Assembly (NCBI GenBank): GCA_029378245.1
Contig: JARKIF010000013.1
Coordinates: 1,550,001 to 1,614,000 of the forward strand
DNA from: Roridomyces roridus
Taxonomy: Eukaryota; Basidiomycota; Agaricomycetes; Agaricales; Mycenaceae
Direction: 5' to 3'
DNA: 64,000 nt
Part shown: in pieces, positions 1 to 9,257 of the stretch
How the letters are laid out: the number at the start of each line of letters is the position of its first letter
Numbering within the stretch: the first letter of the stretch is position 1
Position numbers and translations under genes: made by a program
The notes under the pieces: model-generated
What the model was told of the DNA's origin: nothing
Seen by the model: the letters and a program-made list of their open reading frames with translations, nothing else
Databases searched by the model: none

Positions 1-686
1 CTCTCCTCGTCTGCCCGTTACTCAACGCGATCCGTGGCAAGTCCAAGAGATGCGCCAGCCCCATCTTATCCACCAAATACTCGAAGAGCTTGTAGTCCAC
101 CTCCCTCTCTTCCTCAATCTTCACGCGCGTCTGCGATTTGAGGTCTTGCACCATCTCAGGAAACATGCTTTCCCTAAGTGTAATGCGATCCTCCTCTCGC
201 ACGGCGCCATAGCGTGCCGTGTAGTCGTAGAAAGCACCACCCACGGCGCGGGTATGTGCAAAGGAGACAATGGATACCGATTTTTGTGGGTCCGTTCCAG
301 GCGTGGAGAGGAAGGGGTACAGGCCCCCGGGAGGCGGAGGTGCTGGATGAATACGGAGGTGACCCATTAGCATCTGTACCAGACGCGAATCAGTTTAGTG
401 GGATGCAGGAAGCTAGATGAGGATAGACGCACATAACACGCACATCGAATACGGTGGACTTTTCTCCCGAGCCAGTGCCCACGACAGCCCAGCTTTCATT
501 GGCCTTGATAGTCCATTCGAGATCACGGAAAACAGGCGTGGAGCGCTGGGTTGCTGCACCAAAACGATAGACGTCCGCGCGCGGGATATTGATAATTGAA
601 GAGTATCTTCTTCTAGAGCAAGGAGCGATTTTGATGTCAAGTGCGAGACGGGCGCGGCAGGCGCCAACAGAAGTCTGAGAGGCCAT
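1..686 (-). CDS. ABC transporter ATPase, YDR061W-like, 5' part (runs off left edge)
   Basis: Two exons are visible: 444-686 (81 codons from the ATG at 686) and 373 down to the window edge, joined in phase across a 70-nt intron (374-443). Exon 1 carries a Walker A-like segment, GTGSGEKST. Exon 2 starts MLMGHLRIHPAPPPPGG and ends at the edge in LSNGQTRR, an ABC signature motif. The proline-rich link after Walker A and the LSNGQ signature fit the soluble tandem-ABC proteins related to yeast YDR061W, whose role is poorly known. No membrane segment is seen in this part. Oddity: the residue before the Walker A lysine, normally glycine, is Glu. Walker B and the second nucleotide-binding domain would lie outside the window. 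The family call is firm; the exact orthologue is inferred. Confidence 0.8.
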
Positions 687-1113
687 GGTGCATCGAGGAC
701 GCGATAGACAATGTTTTCAGTTCAGACCGAAGCAGAGAGCCGCGATGACGCGCGGTAACAGGGTGGGTGTTTGTTCGTGCTGTGCCCATCCAAATTTGGC
801 AGGTTGCTTTCCAATTGCTTTCTCTCTCCAATCTCTCGCCGTCTGAACCGTCTGTGCTTGGGAATACCTTGGACACTTGCCCTGCTCTCTGCTAGAACCA
901 TCCCCTCTCTGGCCACCTCTGGATCTGCCTTGGATGCCACGGTGTCACCGCAACAGCATCGTCCCCCAAAAAGCCTTCAAGACACCGATCCGCTACATAA
1001 CGATTCCTATTATCCAAGAATACACGATACAATCCAAATACAGTCAAGTTATCAACGCTGTCCGTCCGATCTTTACCGGTCCCGTACCCACAAAAAGACA
1101 GCACAGTCAGTCA
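687..1113. other. Intergenic gap
   Basis: This lies between the divergent-side start of the ABC gene and the 3' end of the DUF6699 gene. Open frames on the plus strand here have no recognisable domain. I see no repeat or RNA gene. Confidence 0.4.
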
Positions 1114-1929
1114 CTATGCCACTTCGAGAATCCAGACATCGCAACCCATCTCGCTCGGCGAAAGGCCCCGAAAGCTGGTCTTACCCTGCAGCAAATCCAG
1201 CCTTGTCATCCCTTGGCCATCCCCTGACGTCAACGGGAGCCCAGCCCGTCCATGGCCACCTCTCGGGCACTGGGCCCCGCTCTGCGTCATCCCAAGGCCA
1301 GCGACCTCCGTATCAAGCTGTCCCTCGTCGACAAGGAGAAGTAGCGCCCGATGAATAGCACTCAAGACGTCCGACACAGTCACACAGCGGAGTACTCTGC
1401 CCGATGAGCTCCATTGGCCGTGGACGGTTATCGCCCAGGGCAGTCGTGGGAATAGTACGGTGAGTGACGGGAGTGCCGGCTGCGTTGCGAGCTCATCTGA
1501 CACTCGTCGTCCAACAGCCCGCTGGATTTGGGCCGCCGAAGACGCAAAGTCCACACCGCGAAGATGGGCCCCACTCGCTGCGAGTGCAGGGTGCAGCAAG
1601 ACGGTCGTTATTCCGGGGACCTGCGGTGGCAGGGGTATGCATTTAAGCGCTCGTTCTGGCGGGCATGGGAGCAAATGTGGCGGTGTCGGTGCGTCTACAG
1701 CTCGTGTCGTGTGTGATGCCTCCGTGTGGTCCTGATTGTACGACCGATCTGATCTGCTGGTGCTGTACGAGAGTGTGCACGGACCACCCTTTGGCATCGG
1801 TGCTCGTCGCTGGCACGGTAGACTCGAAGAGCGTGATAGGGCCTCGAAAGCGCCCGAGGCTGCGGGTCGGATTGGGAGTCGGGTGTCCGTCTCCACTTTG
1901 CAGGGTGCACTGTACGTCCTCCATCCCAC
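1114..1929 (-). CDS. DUF6699 domain protein
   Basis: An uninterrupted 271-codon frame ends at 1114. The C-terminal ~170 residues have the layout of the basidiomycete DUF6699 family: LHPALA near residue 115, LATQPALPSLTVLF, PWAITV, VTVSDVLSAIHRALL, and a terminal block RLDLLQGKTSFRGLSPSE followed by VWILEV. The family has no established function. Its members are usually small soluble proteins made of a disordered Ser/Pro-rich N-terminus and this C-terminal domain, which is what is seen here. The N-terminus is uncertain: the first ~100 residues are low-complexity, a second open frame overlaps upstream to 2035, and an intron there cannot be excluded. The 3' half is reliable; the start is a guess. 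Confidence 0.7.
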   Translation of the reverse strand: MGWRTYSAPCKVETDTRLPIRPAASGAFEALSRSSSLPCQRRAPMPKGGPCTLSYSTSRSDRSYNQDHTEASHTTRAVDAPTPPHLLPCPPERALKCIPLPPQVPGITTVLLHPALAASGAHLRGVDFASSAAQIQRAVGRRVSDELATQPALPSLTVLFPRLPWAITVHGQWSSSGRVLRCVTVSDVLSAIHRALLLLVDEGQLDTEVAGLGMTQSGAQCPRGGHGRAGLPLTSGDGQGMTRLDLLQGKTSFRGLSPSEMGCDVWILEVA

Positions 1930-2573
1930 AAATTCGTTCTCTGCCGACGCCGACCACCGTAAGTACCTGCTCTGCTACCCGAAATGACTGGTCCTCACCG
2001 TTCATAGGCATAGCACGCCGACTAGTATGGGACACGGTACTTGAATGGGATCGTTCTCGGTGGTGAATGGTGGGGAACAGAAAGATGGGACGCGCACAGA
2101 CCCTTTACATCTGTTTGCCTCCAGCCGCCATTGCAATGCCCATGTACGACTCGGTTCCGCCCAACACAAACATGGAATAATAACGCAATCGAACCAGTTC
2201 GCTGTCATGAGATCCTAAAATCGTCCCTGTAGGTATGGGAACTGTACCTTCAGTGATAGTAAGCCAAATGACAGTGCGAACTGGTTCATTTTGACGGACA
2301 ATCAAGATGACCCACCACATTAAACTCGACCGCTGCGAAATGGTGACGTGGAGAAGTCTCCGGGCAAAACTTGGCGCGCATGAAGAGGCGCTCCGAGCAG
2401 CCGATCGAAGAGGTAGAAGCTTTGCTCTTGTTGACATCAGGGGCATTTGTCTCATCAACACACTTTTTGTTCTTCTCCACCACCCCGCATTGACTTGCTC
2501 TTCTGCTTTAACATCTTCAACCGCTTTCTGCTCCTGCTCTCAACTTGCTTTTCTTACCCGCTTTCCCTACCCC
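1930..2573. other. Intergenic region upstream of the kinase gene
   Basis: No gene is recognised. The last ~100 bases before the kinase ATG are pyrimidine-rich, as in many fungal promoters and leaders. The kinase frame stays open upstream to 2307, but those residues resemble no kinase N-terminus. Confidence 0.35.
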
Positions 2574-3857
2574 ATGTCTAGCTTCACCCTCCCCGACTTT
2601 ACAAACCAAATCGTCGACGATGGCAGGTTCCATCTTACAGAAATCCTCGGTGCCGGAAATTATGGAGTTGTTTATAAAGCCCTCGACCTCTCCTCCCCGC
2701 CCAACTCCCCCGCTTTTTATGCCATTAAATGTTTAGGACCTGTCTCACCACATACCGCTCAGGGGTGCCCACACGACGAGCGCGAAATCGCCCTTCACTC
2801 CCGCTGCAGTGCTCATCCAGGTGTTATCACCCTATACCACCGTTTCACCTACCAAAACCACCTTTTCGTCGTTCTCGAGCTCTCCGCCGGCGGCCACCTT
2901 TTTGAAGCCGTGTCGGCCGGCGCCTTTCACCAAAACGATACCCTCGTCCGCAGCGTTTTTCTTCAGCTGATTGACGTCGTCCGATTTTTTCACGAAAGCG
3001 GCATCTCCCACCGCGATCTGAAACCCGAAAACATCCTCTGCAACGCACAGGGAACCGACCTCCGCGTCGCCGACTTCGGTCTGGCTATCGACTCCTCCTG
3101 CTCCTCCCCACCCCCAAAGTCCGCCGGCGGCAGTCCCTCCTACATGTCCCCCGAGTCCGTCACCCTCGGCTCCGAAAGCGAATCGTACGACCCAAAGCAG
3201 AGTGACGTCTGGGCGCTCTGCGTCATCCTCCTGAATATGATGTCGGGCCTGTACCCCTGGCGCAGGGCCCACGATTCCGACGCGGGGTTCAACGCGTTCC
3301 TCACTGATGCAGATTATTTGCGGAGTACCTTTCCCATCTCCGACCAACTCAACGAGCTCCTCGAGCGTTGTTTTCGTCCCGTCCCTCGCACGCGTCCCAC
3401 CCTCCTCCAACTACGTACTGAATTCGTTGCGCTTGAGAAGCTGTTCGCCACCACGGACGACGCAGTGCCGATTATACCCCAACCACTGCTCCTGGCTGCG
3501 TGCCACTCGACGCCATTATCGTCTTGTGTCTCGTTCAACTTTACCGATTATGCACCCTCGTCATCGTCGTCGTCACGGCCCTCCACCCTCGCGACGTCGC
3601 TGTCCTTTGAACCGAGCATGTTCCAGGGCGAAAGTCAATTTCATTCGCGGCCGACGTTGGTATCCTCGCCCCGATACAGTGGCCTTCCGCTCCCGGCCCC
3701 TCGTTGGCAGGATACCATTGCGCGTCTACGAGCGAGCGAGCCCTGCGTTCCGCACGTGTGCACGCCGGCGCTGACGGTGCCAACCAAAGTGAAGACGAAG
3801 AATCCGATTAAGCGGTTGTTACGGTGGTTGAAGAAGACGAGAGGGAGCGTTGTTTAA
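2574..3857 (+). CDS. Serine/threonine protein kinase (Ran1/Vhs1-like)
   Basis: A single exon of 427 codons. The start at 2574 (MSSFTLPDF) is chosen because the kinase fold begins directly after it. All core motifs are present: glycine loop GAGNYGVVYKA (residues 26-36), AIK lysine at 52, catalytic HRDLKPEN at 146-153, DFG at 167-169, the SYMSPES activation segment and SDVWALCVILLNMMSGLYPW. It should therefore be active and transfer phosphate from ATP to Ser/Thr. The motif spacing and SPES/SDVW style recall the fungal Ran1/Vhs1/Sks1 nutrient and meiosis kinases; that sub-family is inferred. The C-terminal ~110 residues are Ser/Pro-rich and end in a strongly basic, helical-looking segment (KNPIKRLLRWLKKTRG) that could bind membrane or nucleic acid. 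No intron is needed, unlike most neighbours. Confidence 0.9.
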   Translation: MSSFTLPDFTNQIVDDGRFHLTEILGAGNYGVVYKALDLSSPPNSPAFYAIKCLGPVSPHTAQGCPHDEREIALHSRCSAHPGVITLYHRFTYQNHLFVVLELSAGGHLFEAVSAGAFHQNDTLVRSVFLQLIDVVRFFHESGISHRDLKPENILCNAQGTDLRVADFGLAIDSSCSSPPPKSAGGSPSYMSPESVTLGSESESYDPKQSDVWALCVILLNMMSGLYPWRRAHDSDAGFNAFLTDADYLRSTFPISDQLNELLERCFRPVPRTRPTLLQLRTEFVALEKLFATTDDAVPIIPQPLLLAACHSTPLSSCVSFNFTDYAPSSSSSSRPSTLATSLSFEPSMFQGESQFHSRPTLVSSPRYSGLPLPAPRWQDTIARLRASEPCVPHVCTPALTVPTKVKTKNPIKRLLRWLKKTRGSVV

Positions 3858-4345
3858 TACTAGAAGGAGCAAGGTACGCTATCAACTTGTTTCGAGTCCT
3901 CATTCCTCATCTTTCTGTGTAGATATACCCAGAGACCTATTCGTCTAATCCATGGCCAGAATTATCCGCCTATCTATTACTATTTACTGCTCTTATCTCA
4001 TTCATATGCTCGTGGACTTGTATAATAATCATTTATACGGGTATCGACTGTTCACGCCAAAGTCCATATCATCCCTACCCCAGCGTCTCAACCAAAAGAA
4101 TCCGGCTCTCAAGGGGATGGGAAGCCTAGGCGAGCGAACGGAAAAACCAGTGTTTGTATAAAAGATCTCTGTGAGAACATGCAATCTGTATTTATAGGGT
4201 CGGTATCGAGAAAAAAAACACTTCCTGATGACCCAGATAGCCATTACCCATCCTCGATTCGAACGAGAGGAGCCTTGCCGCAGGGACTCACCATCAACAT
4301 ACTGGGACTTGTATTGTAATAATATCATTGAGGAGTATCCACTGT
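3858..4345. repeat. Intergenic: ~80 bp direct repeat and one tRNA-like element
   Basis: A direct repeat of about 80 bp occurs at roughly 4000-4085 and 4290-4375, sharing the 20-mer ACTGTTCACGCCAAAGTCCA. The second copy runs into the 3' end of the GH72 gene. Between the copies, at 4252-4270 on the minus strand, is a T-arm-like hairpin (CTCG, loop TTCGAAT, CGAG). It is followed on that strand by TTTTTTTT (complement of 4211-4218), the same design as the arrays elsewhere in the window. Confidence 0.6.
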
Positions 4346-6346
4346 TCACGCCAAAGTCCAAAGCATCCCTACAATCATACTCCCCAGCACCGCACTGGCC
4401 CCAACCAATAAATCCCTCGCCCCACGCCCGGAATTGGTATTGGTATTACTGTTTCCACCGGCACTCTTCCCCGCCCCTGAACTTCCCGTCGGCTGAACGG
4501 GTACCAACACCGGCGGTGCTCTAGGCGTGAAGACGGCCGACGGACTGGGTATACAAGATTTGACAGCAGCAGCCACGCCGTTGTACCCTGCGTTCGTGTT
4601 GACAGTCGCGTTGCCGTTGAACCCGCAGGCGGCGGGAATGCGTTGGCTTTGCTCGTAATATTGGGTGAATACGTAGGAGAGCTTGATTGCTGTAAACGGG
4701 TTGGTTTGACTTAGAATGGGCAGGCAGGCAACGCACTGGGATCACACATCCCGATATCTCCGTACACACCCGCCGCCCCGTCGGCCGAGATATCAGCGCA
4801 CGACCCGCCGTTCTGGATAAGCAACCCACACGCAATCCCCGTAAGGTCTCCGACGATGTCCGTATAATCCGGCGTCGAGGGTGTAAACACACAGCTCAGC
4901 GCGTTCGCGAGACAGCCACATGCCGCGTCGTCAGCCGTCGGTGGGAGTGTGTTGGACACGGGCCACGATGAGGGCGTCGCTTGTGGGCACGCAGAGGGTT
5001 GGACATTGCTCACAGAAGTCTTGGTTGGCGTCTTGACAAACGTGACCGCGTTGTACTGTGCCGCGAGGTTGTCAAACTCGGGTGTGGTGACAAAGCTCGA
5101 GCTATCGGAAGAGGGCGTCATGAGTCCAAAGTTCTTGCCTTTGCTTGTGTCCGGGAAGTAGCTGAAGGCAAGGCCGCCTGACCAGACGTCGGTCATATTA
5201 GAACTGGGGGTTGGTTTGAAACAGGACAATGATGTCAAGTCAAGTTGGACGCACTCGAACATGACGGGCACTTCTGTCCACACACGTGGATTGGGATTGC
5301 AGTTTTCGCTGCCGAATTCTGAGAAATATGCAGCAATGTCATAGTTGGCAAATCGGGCGTTGAGGTTATTGAATGTTGTGACTGTGTCGTTGCCACACCA
5401 CTCGCTGTCGGAGGGATTAGTTGCGCAGTATTAGAGAGATATACAAGCACGCACTAATTGTTGAGCCCATACAGGTCGAGTGAAGCAGTCGCAGAGTCTG
5501 CCGAACGATCGCAAGCCAGATAATCCGCAGTATTGTCGACAAAATCGGCACCACCGTCAATGGCAGCATAGGCCACCAGAGAGGAGGACGATATCGAGTT
5601 CCTGGACACTTGAAATCAATCTCTTCACATAAGACAAGAAACTCACAAGTAGGCCCTGATATCTCTAGCGGCCGCCATAATAAAGGGTGCAGACTGTGTT
5701 GCATCCGACTTGATAACTTCGTTGCCAATGTTGTACGCCAGAACGTTGTCGTATTTTTCAAAGGTGTCGATGGTTCTGAGATACTTGAATAAAGACGGGT
5801 CACAAGCCGTTCGCAAAATGAATGTGAAAGCAAACCTGGTCAAGAACGTTTGTTCCCCAGGCAGGCTGGGTTGTATCAATCGAGCCATTGAGTGGTAGGG
5901 TCAAGTCAAGGCTATATCTCGACATTGAAGTTCAGTCGTTTGAGCAGAGTGAGAGGAAACAAACATGACATAGATCCCAGCATCGCTCAAAGTGCTCATA
6001 CACGAGTCATGATCCAGCGATGAGTTGGCAAAGTACGACCGAATGGCGTTGATTCCCAGCTTTTGGAAGAACTCGACGTCTCGCGTGCATGAAGGCCCAT
6101 CCGCGAGGTTGTCCACGACTGAGAAATGAGAAAATGAGAACTAGACCAGTGCCAGAGGATTAAACCCTTACAACTGGTCCCTGGGACGACGGGATGCTGA
6201 GTCTGGTAAGCGACCCCCTTGATGAAGAACCTATCGCCGTCCTCCGTATACAGGTACTTGCCGGTGCGCGAGACCTTGGGAAGCGCCGTAACCGCTGCGG
6301 AGGCAAGTAGCAGTAGTGGCACCGCGAGTCTCAGAAGGCTGAACAT
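4346..6346 (-). CDS. GH72 1,3-beta-glucanosyltransferase with X8 domain, GPI-anchored (Gas1/Gel family)
   Basis: Start at 6346 (MFSLLRLAVPLLLLASAAVT) gives a signal peptide; an upstream in-frame ATG at 6391 is less likely. Exons split by at least five ~50-nt introns read, in order: FIKGVAYQTQ; CTRDVEFFQKLGINAIRSYF; NIGNEVIK, holding the presumed acid/base Glu; SEFGSENCNP, holding the presumed nucleophile Glu; a cysteine-rich X8/CBM43-like domain from about 4930 (CGCLANALSCVF ... GIACGLL ... CADI) continuing in LSYVFTQYYEQ and AACGFNGNATV; a Ser/Gly/Asn-rich linker; and a hydrophobic tail (DLLVGASAVLGSMIVGML) typical of a GPI signal. The family cleaves and re-ligates beta-1,3-glucan at the cell wall. 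Both catalytic Glu residues are present, so it looks intact. Exon borders are approximate. Confidence 0.9.
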
Positions 6347-6539
6347 CGCCAGCGGGAGAGGGAGGTCGATGGCTTTAAGAAGGCCCTGCAAATGTCAGGA
6401 AAACGCGGGCAGACGATCCCGAATCTTGACGGGCATCAAATTTCTCATTCAATTTCCGTCAGACTGTAGAGATAAGGAGATATTCTCGGAATGAAAGGTA
6501 TTGAAATCCCGCCGGCGAGTCAGGGAACCTGTTATTAAC

Positions 6540-8145
6540 CAATACAGCCGTGGACCAGAGTTAGTCCAAATCATGATGGCCAGAGAGTCGGGATGCCCTC
6601 ATGGCCGATGTGCTCGCTTGTGCTCGCCGTTCGTAGCGGAAGATACCCGGTGTCGAAAGCGCCTAAAGTTGAAGCAAGAGGCAGAGTTGTAAAAATGCCT
6701 GTAAGATGCAGGCAATCAGCAGGCTCGAGATCGAAAAAAAATTGCCGGTTTGTATCTGCGAATTACCCATCCTCGATTCGAACGAAGAGCTTTGAACTAG
6801 ACAGTTCAGACTCGGATACACGGAACTGAGCGCTTGCAGCCAGCTTCAGTATTAACTGCCAGGGTACGGCCTAGAATTATTTGAGCAAGACGGGAGACTT
6901 CTGAAAAGCCTCGCTCTCACCTCTGAATAGGCTCCTGAAGATGCAACGCCCAGAACGCCAGCAAGCATTTCACTGTGCGGGTTGCCAAAAAAACTGTCGG
7001 TTTGTCCTCATATTACCCATCCTCGATTCGAACGAGGAGCTTTGAACTAGACACAGTCAAGACTCGGATACACGGCACTGAGCGGTAGCAGCCAGCTTCC
7101 GTATTAGCTCCCAGGGTACGGCCTAGAATTATTTGAGCAAGACGAGAGACTTGCGAAAAGCCTCGCTCTCACCTCCCAGAATAGGCTCCTGCAGATGCAC
7201 AACGCCCAGAACGCCGGCAAGCATTTCACTGTGCGAATTGCCACAAAAAAGGAGTGGATTAGTACCCTCTTATTACCCATCCTCGATTCGAACGAGGAGC
7301 TTTGAACTAGATACAGTCAAGACTCGGATACACGGAACTGAGCGGTAGCAGCCAGCTTCAGTATTACATAGCTCCCAGGATACGACCTGGAATTATTTGA
7401 GCAAGACGTGAGACTTGCGGAAAGCCTCGCTCTCACCTCCCTGAATAGGCTCCTGCAGATGCACACCGCCCAGAACGCCAGCAAGCATTATTTCACTGTG
7501 CGAGTTGCCAAAAAAAATCGGTTTGTCCTCATATTACCCATCCTCGATTCGAACGAGGAGCTTTGAACTAGACACAGTCAAGACTCGGATACACGGAACT
7601 GAGCGGTAGCAGCCAGCTTCAGTATTACATACATAGCTCCCAGGATACGACCTGGAATTATTTGAGCAAGACGTGAGACTTGCGGAAAGCCTCGCTCTCA
7701 CCTCCCAGAATAGGCTCCTGCAGATGCAACGCCCAGAAGGCCGGCAAGCATTTCACTGTGCGAGTTGCCAAAAAAAAAAACTATCGTCTTGTCCTGATAT
7801 TACCCATCCTCGATTCGAACGAGGAGCTTCCAGGGTACGGGCTAGAATTATTTGAGCAAGAAGCAGCAAGACGAGAGAATTATGGAAAGCCTCGCTCTCA
7901 CCACCTAGAATAAGTAGGCTCCTGCATATGACCAACACCCAGAAAGCCTGGAAGCACTGGCCCATTCAGATACATGATACCCGGTGTCGAAGCCTCAGAG
8001 TCCCCCATGTGGACCATCCAAAACGAGAGCCAGAGTCGTAAAAGGCTGTAAGATTAAGATGCAGGCAATCAGTAGGCTCGGGATCGTAAAAAAGTGTTGG
8101 AGTTCAGACTGTCCATTGTCCATGCTCGATTCGAACGAGGAGCTT
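6540..8145 (-). repeat. Tandem ~260 bp satellite-like array carrying T-arm/B-box hairpins
   Basis: About six head-to-tail units of 245-325 bp. Each contains, on the minus strand, the hairpin CCTCG-TTCGAAT-CGAGG (plus-strand positions 6771-6788, 7021-7037, 7281-7297, 7542-7558, 7808-7824, 8124-8140). It is followed by GATGGGTAATA and, roughly 25-45 nt later, a T run (A7-A10 on the plus strand before each hairpin). Shared blocks between hairpins include CAGCCAGCTTC, GAATTATTTGAGCAAGACG and AAAGCCTCGCTCTCACC. The four central units are very alike; the first and last have drifted. No protein-coding frame is conserved across units. A minus-strand TGGCTGCTACCG about 60 nt before the hairpin is a weak A-box match. 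Confidence 0.8.
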
Positions 8146-8199
8146 TGGACGAAACGCAGCGCAGAGGCACGGACCTCCGACCAACCACTACGACCTGGA

Positions 8200-9257
8200 A
8201 TGATTTGAGCTGCTAGCAATACGAACGGCTTGTGAGAATACCTTGGAGAAGACACCCACGCCGCACAGCACCTCATTGCCAGACTTTCCGCTGGAAAGAG
8301 CCACCGGGAGATAAAAAAACTTCAGCCACACTCCGTCCACGGTCAAGCCATGGTACCGATGCCCAGTAACTCAAGCTGGCCGATGGTCCGCGGGTAGACC
8401 TGCAAGGATGCAACAAGTCAGAACAGGTCCTCGGGCGGCGCAGCAAATGCTTCTTGAGCTACTCACCTCCTCGGCGTGGAAGCGGGCCTCGGGGTGGGTG
8501 AATCAATTGGTCGCGGCGGAGGGTGCCGGGGTACAAGCATCCCTTGCAATTGCGGTATATGCCAGCGAGCACGCCCCGAGAGTCCGAGTCGAGTACCGTT
8601 ACGATTTGCAATAGTACCTGCCCTGACTTGCCACTGAGTAGAAGAAAAAGAGGTAGCTCCATGGATTCAAAGCCTGTCCAGAGAATTACAGAACAGCCCA
8701 GCACATCGGGAGAACAGACTTCAAAGTTATTTCAAGGTGCTGCGGCGCTAGGATGCCATATAGTATACGACCGCTCATTGCCGTCAGAGGATGCCCGTTC
8801 GAGGCGCTGAGGAACAGCCGAAGGACAGAGGCCTGGGGTATGGAGCAAGCATGGAGCACAAGAAGACGCCGCCGGCCGGGCCCATGATGACGACTCTGGG
8901 GAGACAAGGACGCACAAGCATCCGCCTCGGAAGTGTAAACGCTGGGAAGTATCGACATCCGCTCCCAAGGTGCGAAGCTTCAAGGCAAGAAACAAGCCCA
9001 CAATCACAAGTCGACGTCATAAAAAAGCGATTGTAACACGTAAAGACAGGAAAGTAGAGAATGTACTGTAAATAGGGCAGGTAGGCGTAGCAAATGTACG
9101 TCTCGGTAGGTGGGTGGGGGTAGGTAGGCAGGATAGATATCCGCCAGTGGTCCATCGTCATAACGCAGGCAGCATATTAGAAAAGTACTCATCCCCATAC
9201 ACACAACAGCTTGATCATACTACAAAACAGTGCACAAAAGCCGAGGCAAGGCAGTGT
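8200..9257 (-). other. Unassigned region with a possible 3'-terminal exon pair
   Basis: On the minus strand, a segment ending ARFHAEE at 8467 can be joined across a clear intron (donor GTGAGT at 8461-8466, acceptor CAG at 8400-8402) to VYPRTIGQLELLGIGTMA and a stop at 8343. This looks like the C-terminus of a real protein, but no upstream exon gives a convincing continuous protein and I do not recognise the family. It may be the remnant of a decayed gene. The rest, 8700-9257, shows no recognisable gene. Confidence 0.25.

Noticed and set aside
771..1358. 195-codon plus-strand open frame
   Set aside because: It overlaps the well-supported DUF6699 C-terminal block on the other strand and has no recognisable domain.
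2832..3410. 192-codon minus-strand open frame opposite the kinase
   Set aside because: It lies entirely antisense to a complete kinase catalytic domain and its Gly/Val-rich composition is the usual shadow of codon bias in a G+C-rich gene.
6540..8145. CRISPR-like array
   Set aside because: Units are ~260 bp with imperfect, drifting sequence and no short-repeat/unique-spacer pattern, and the genome is eukaryotic.
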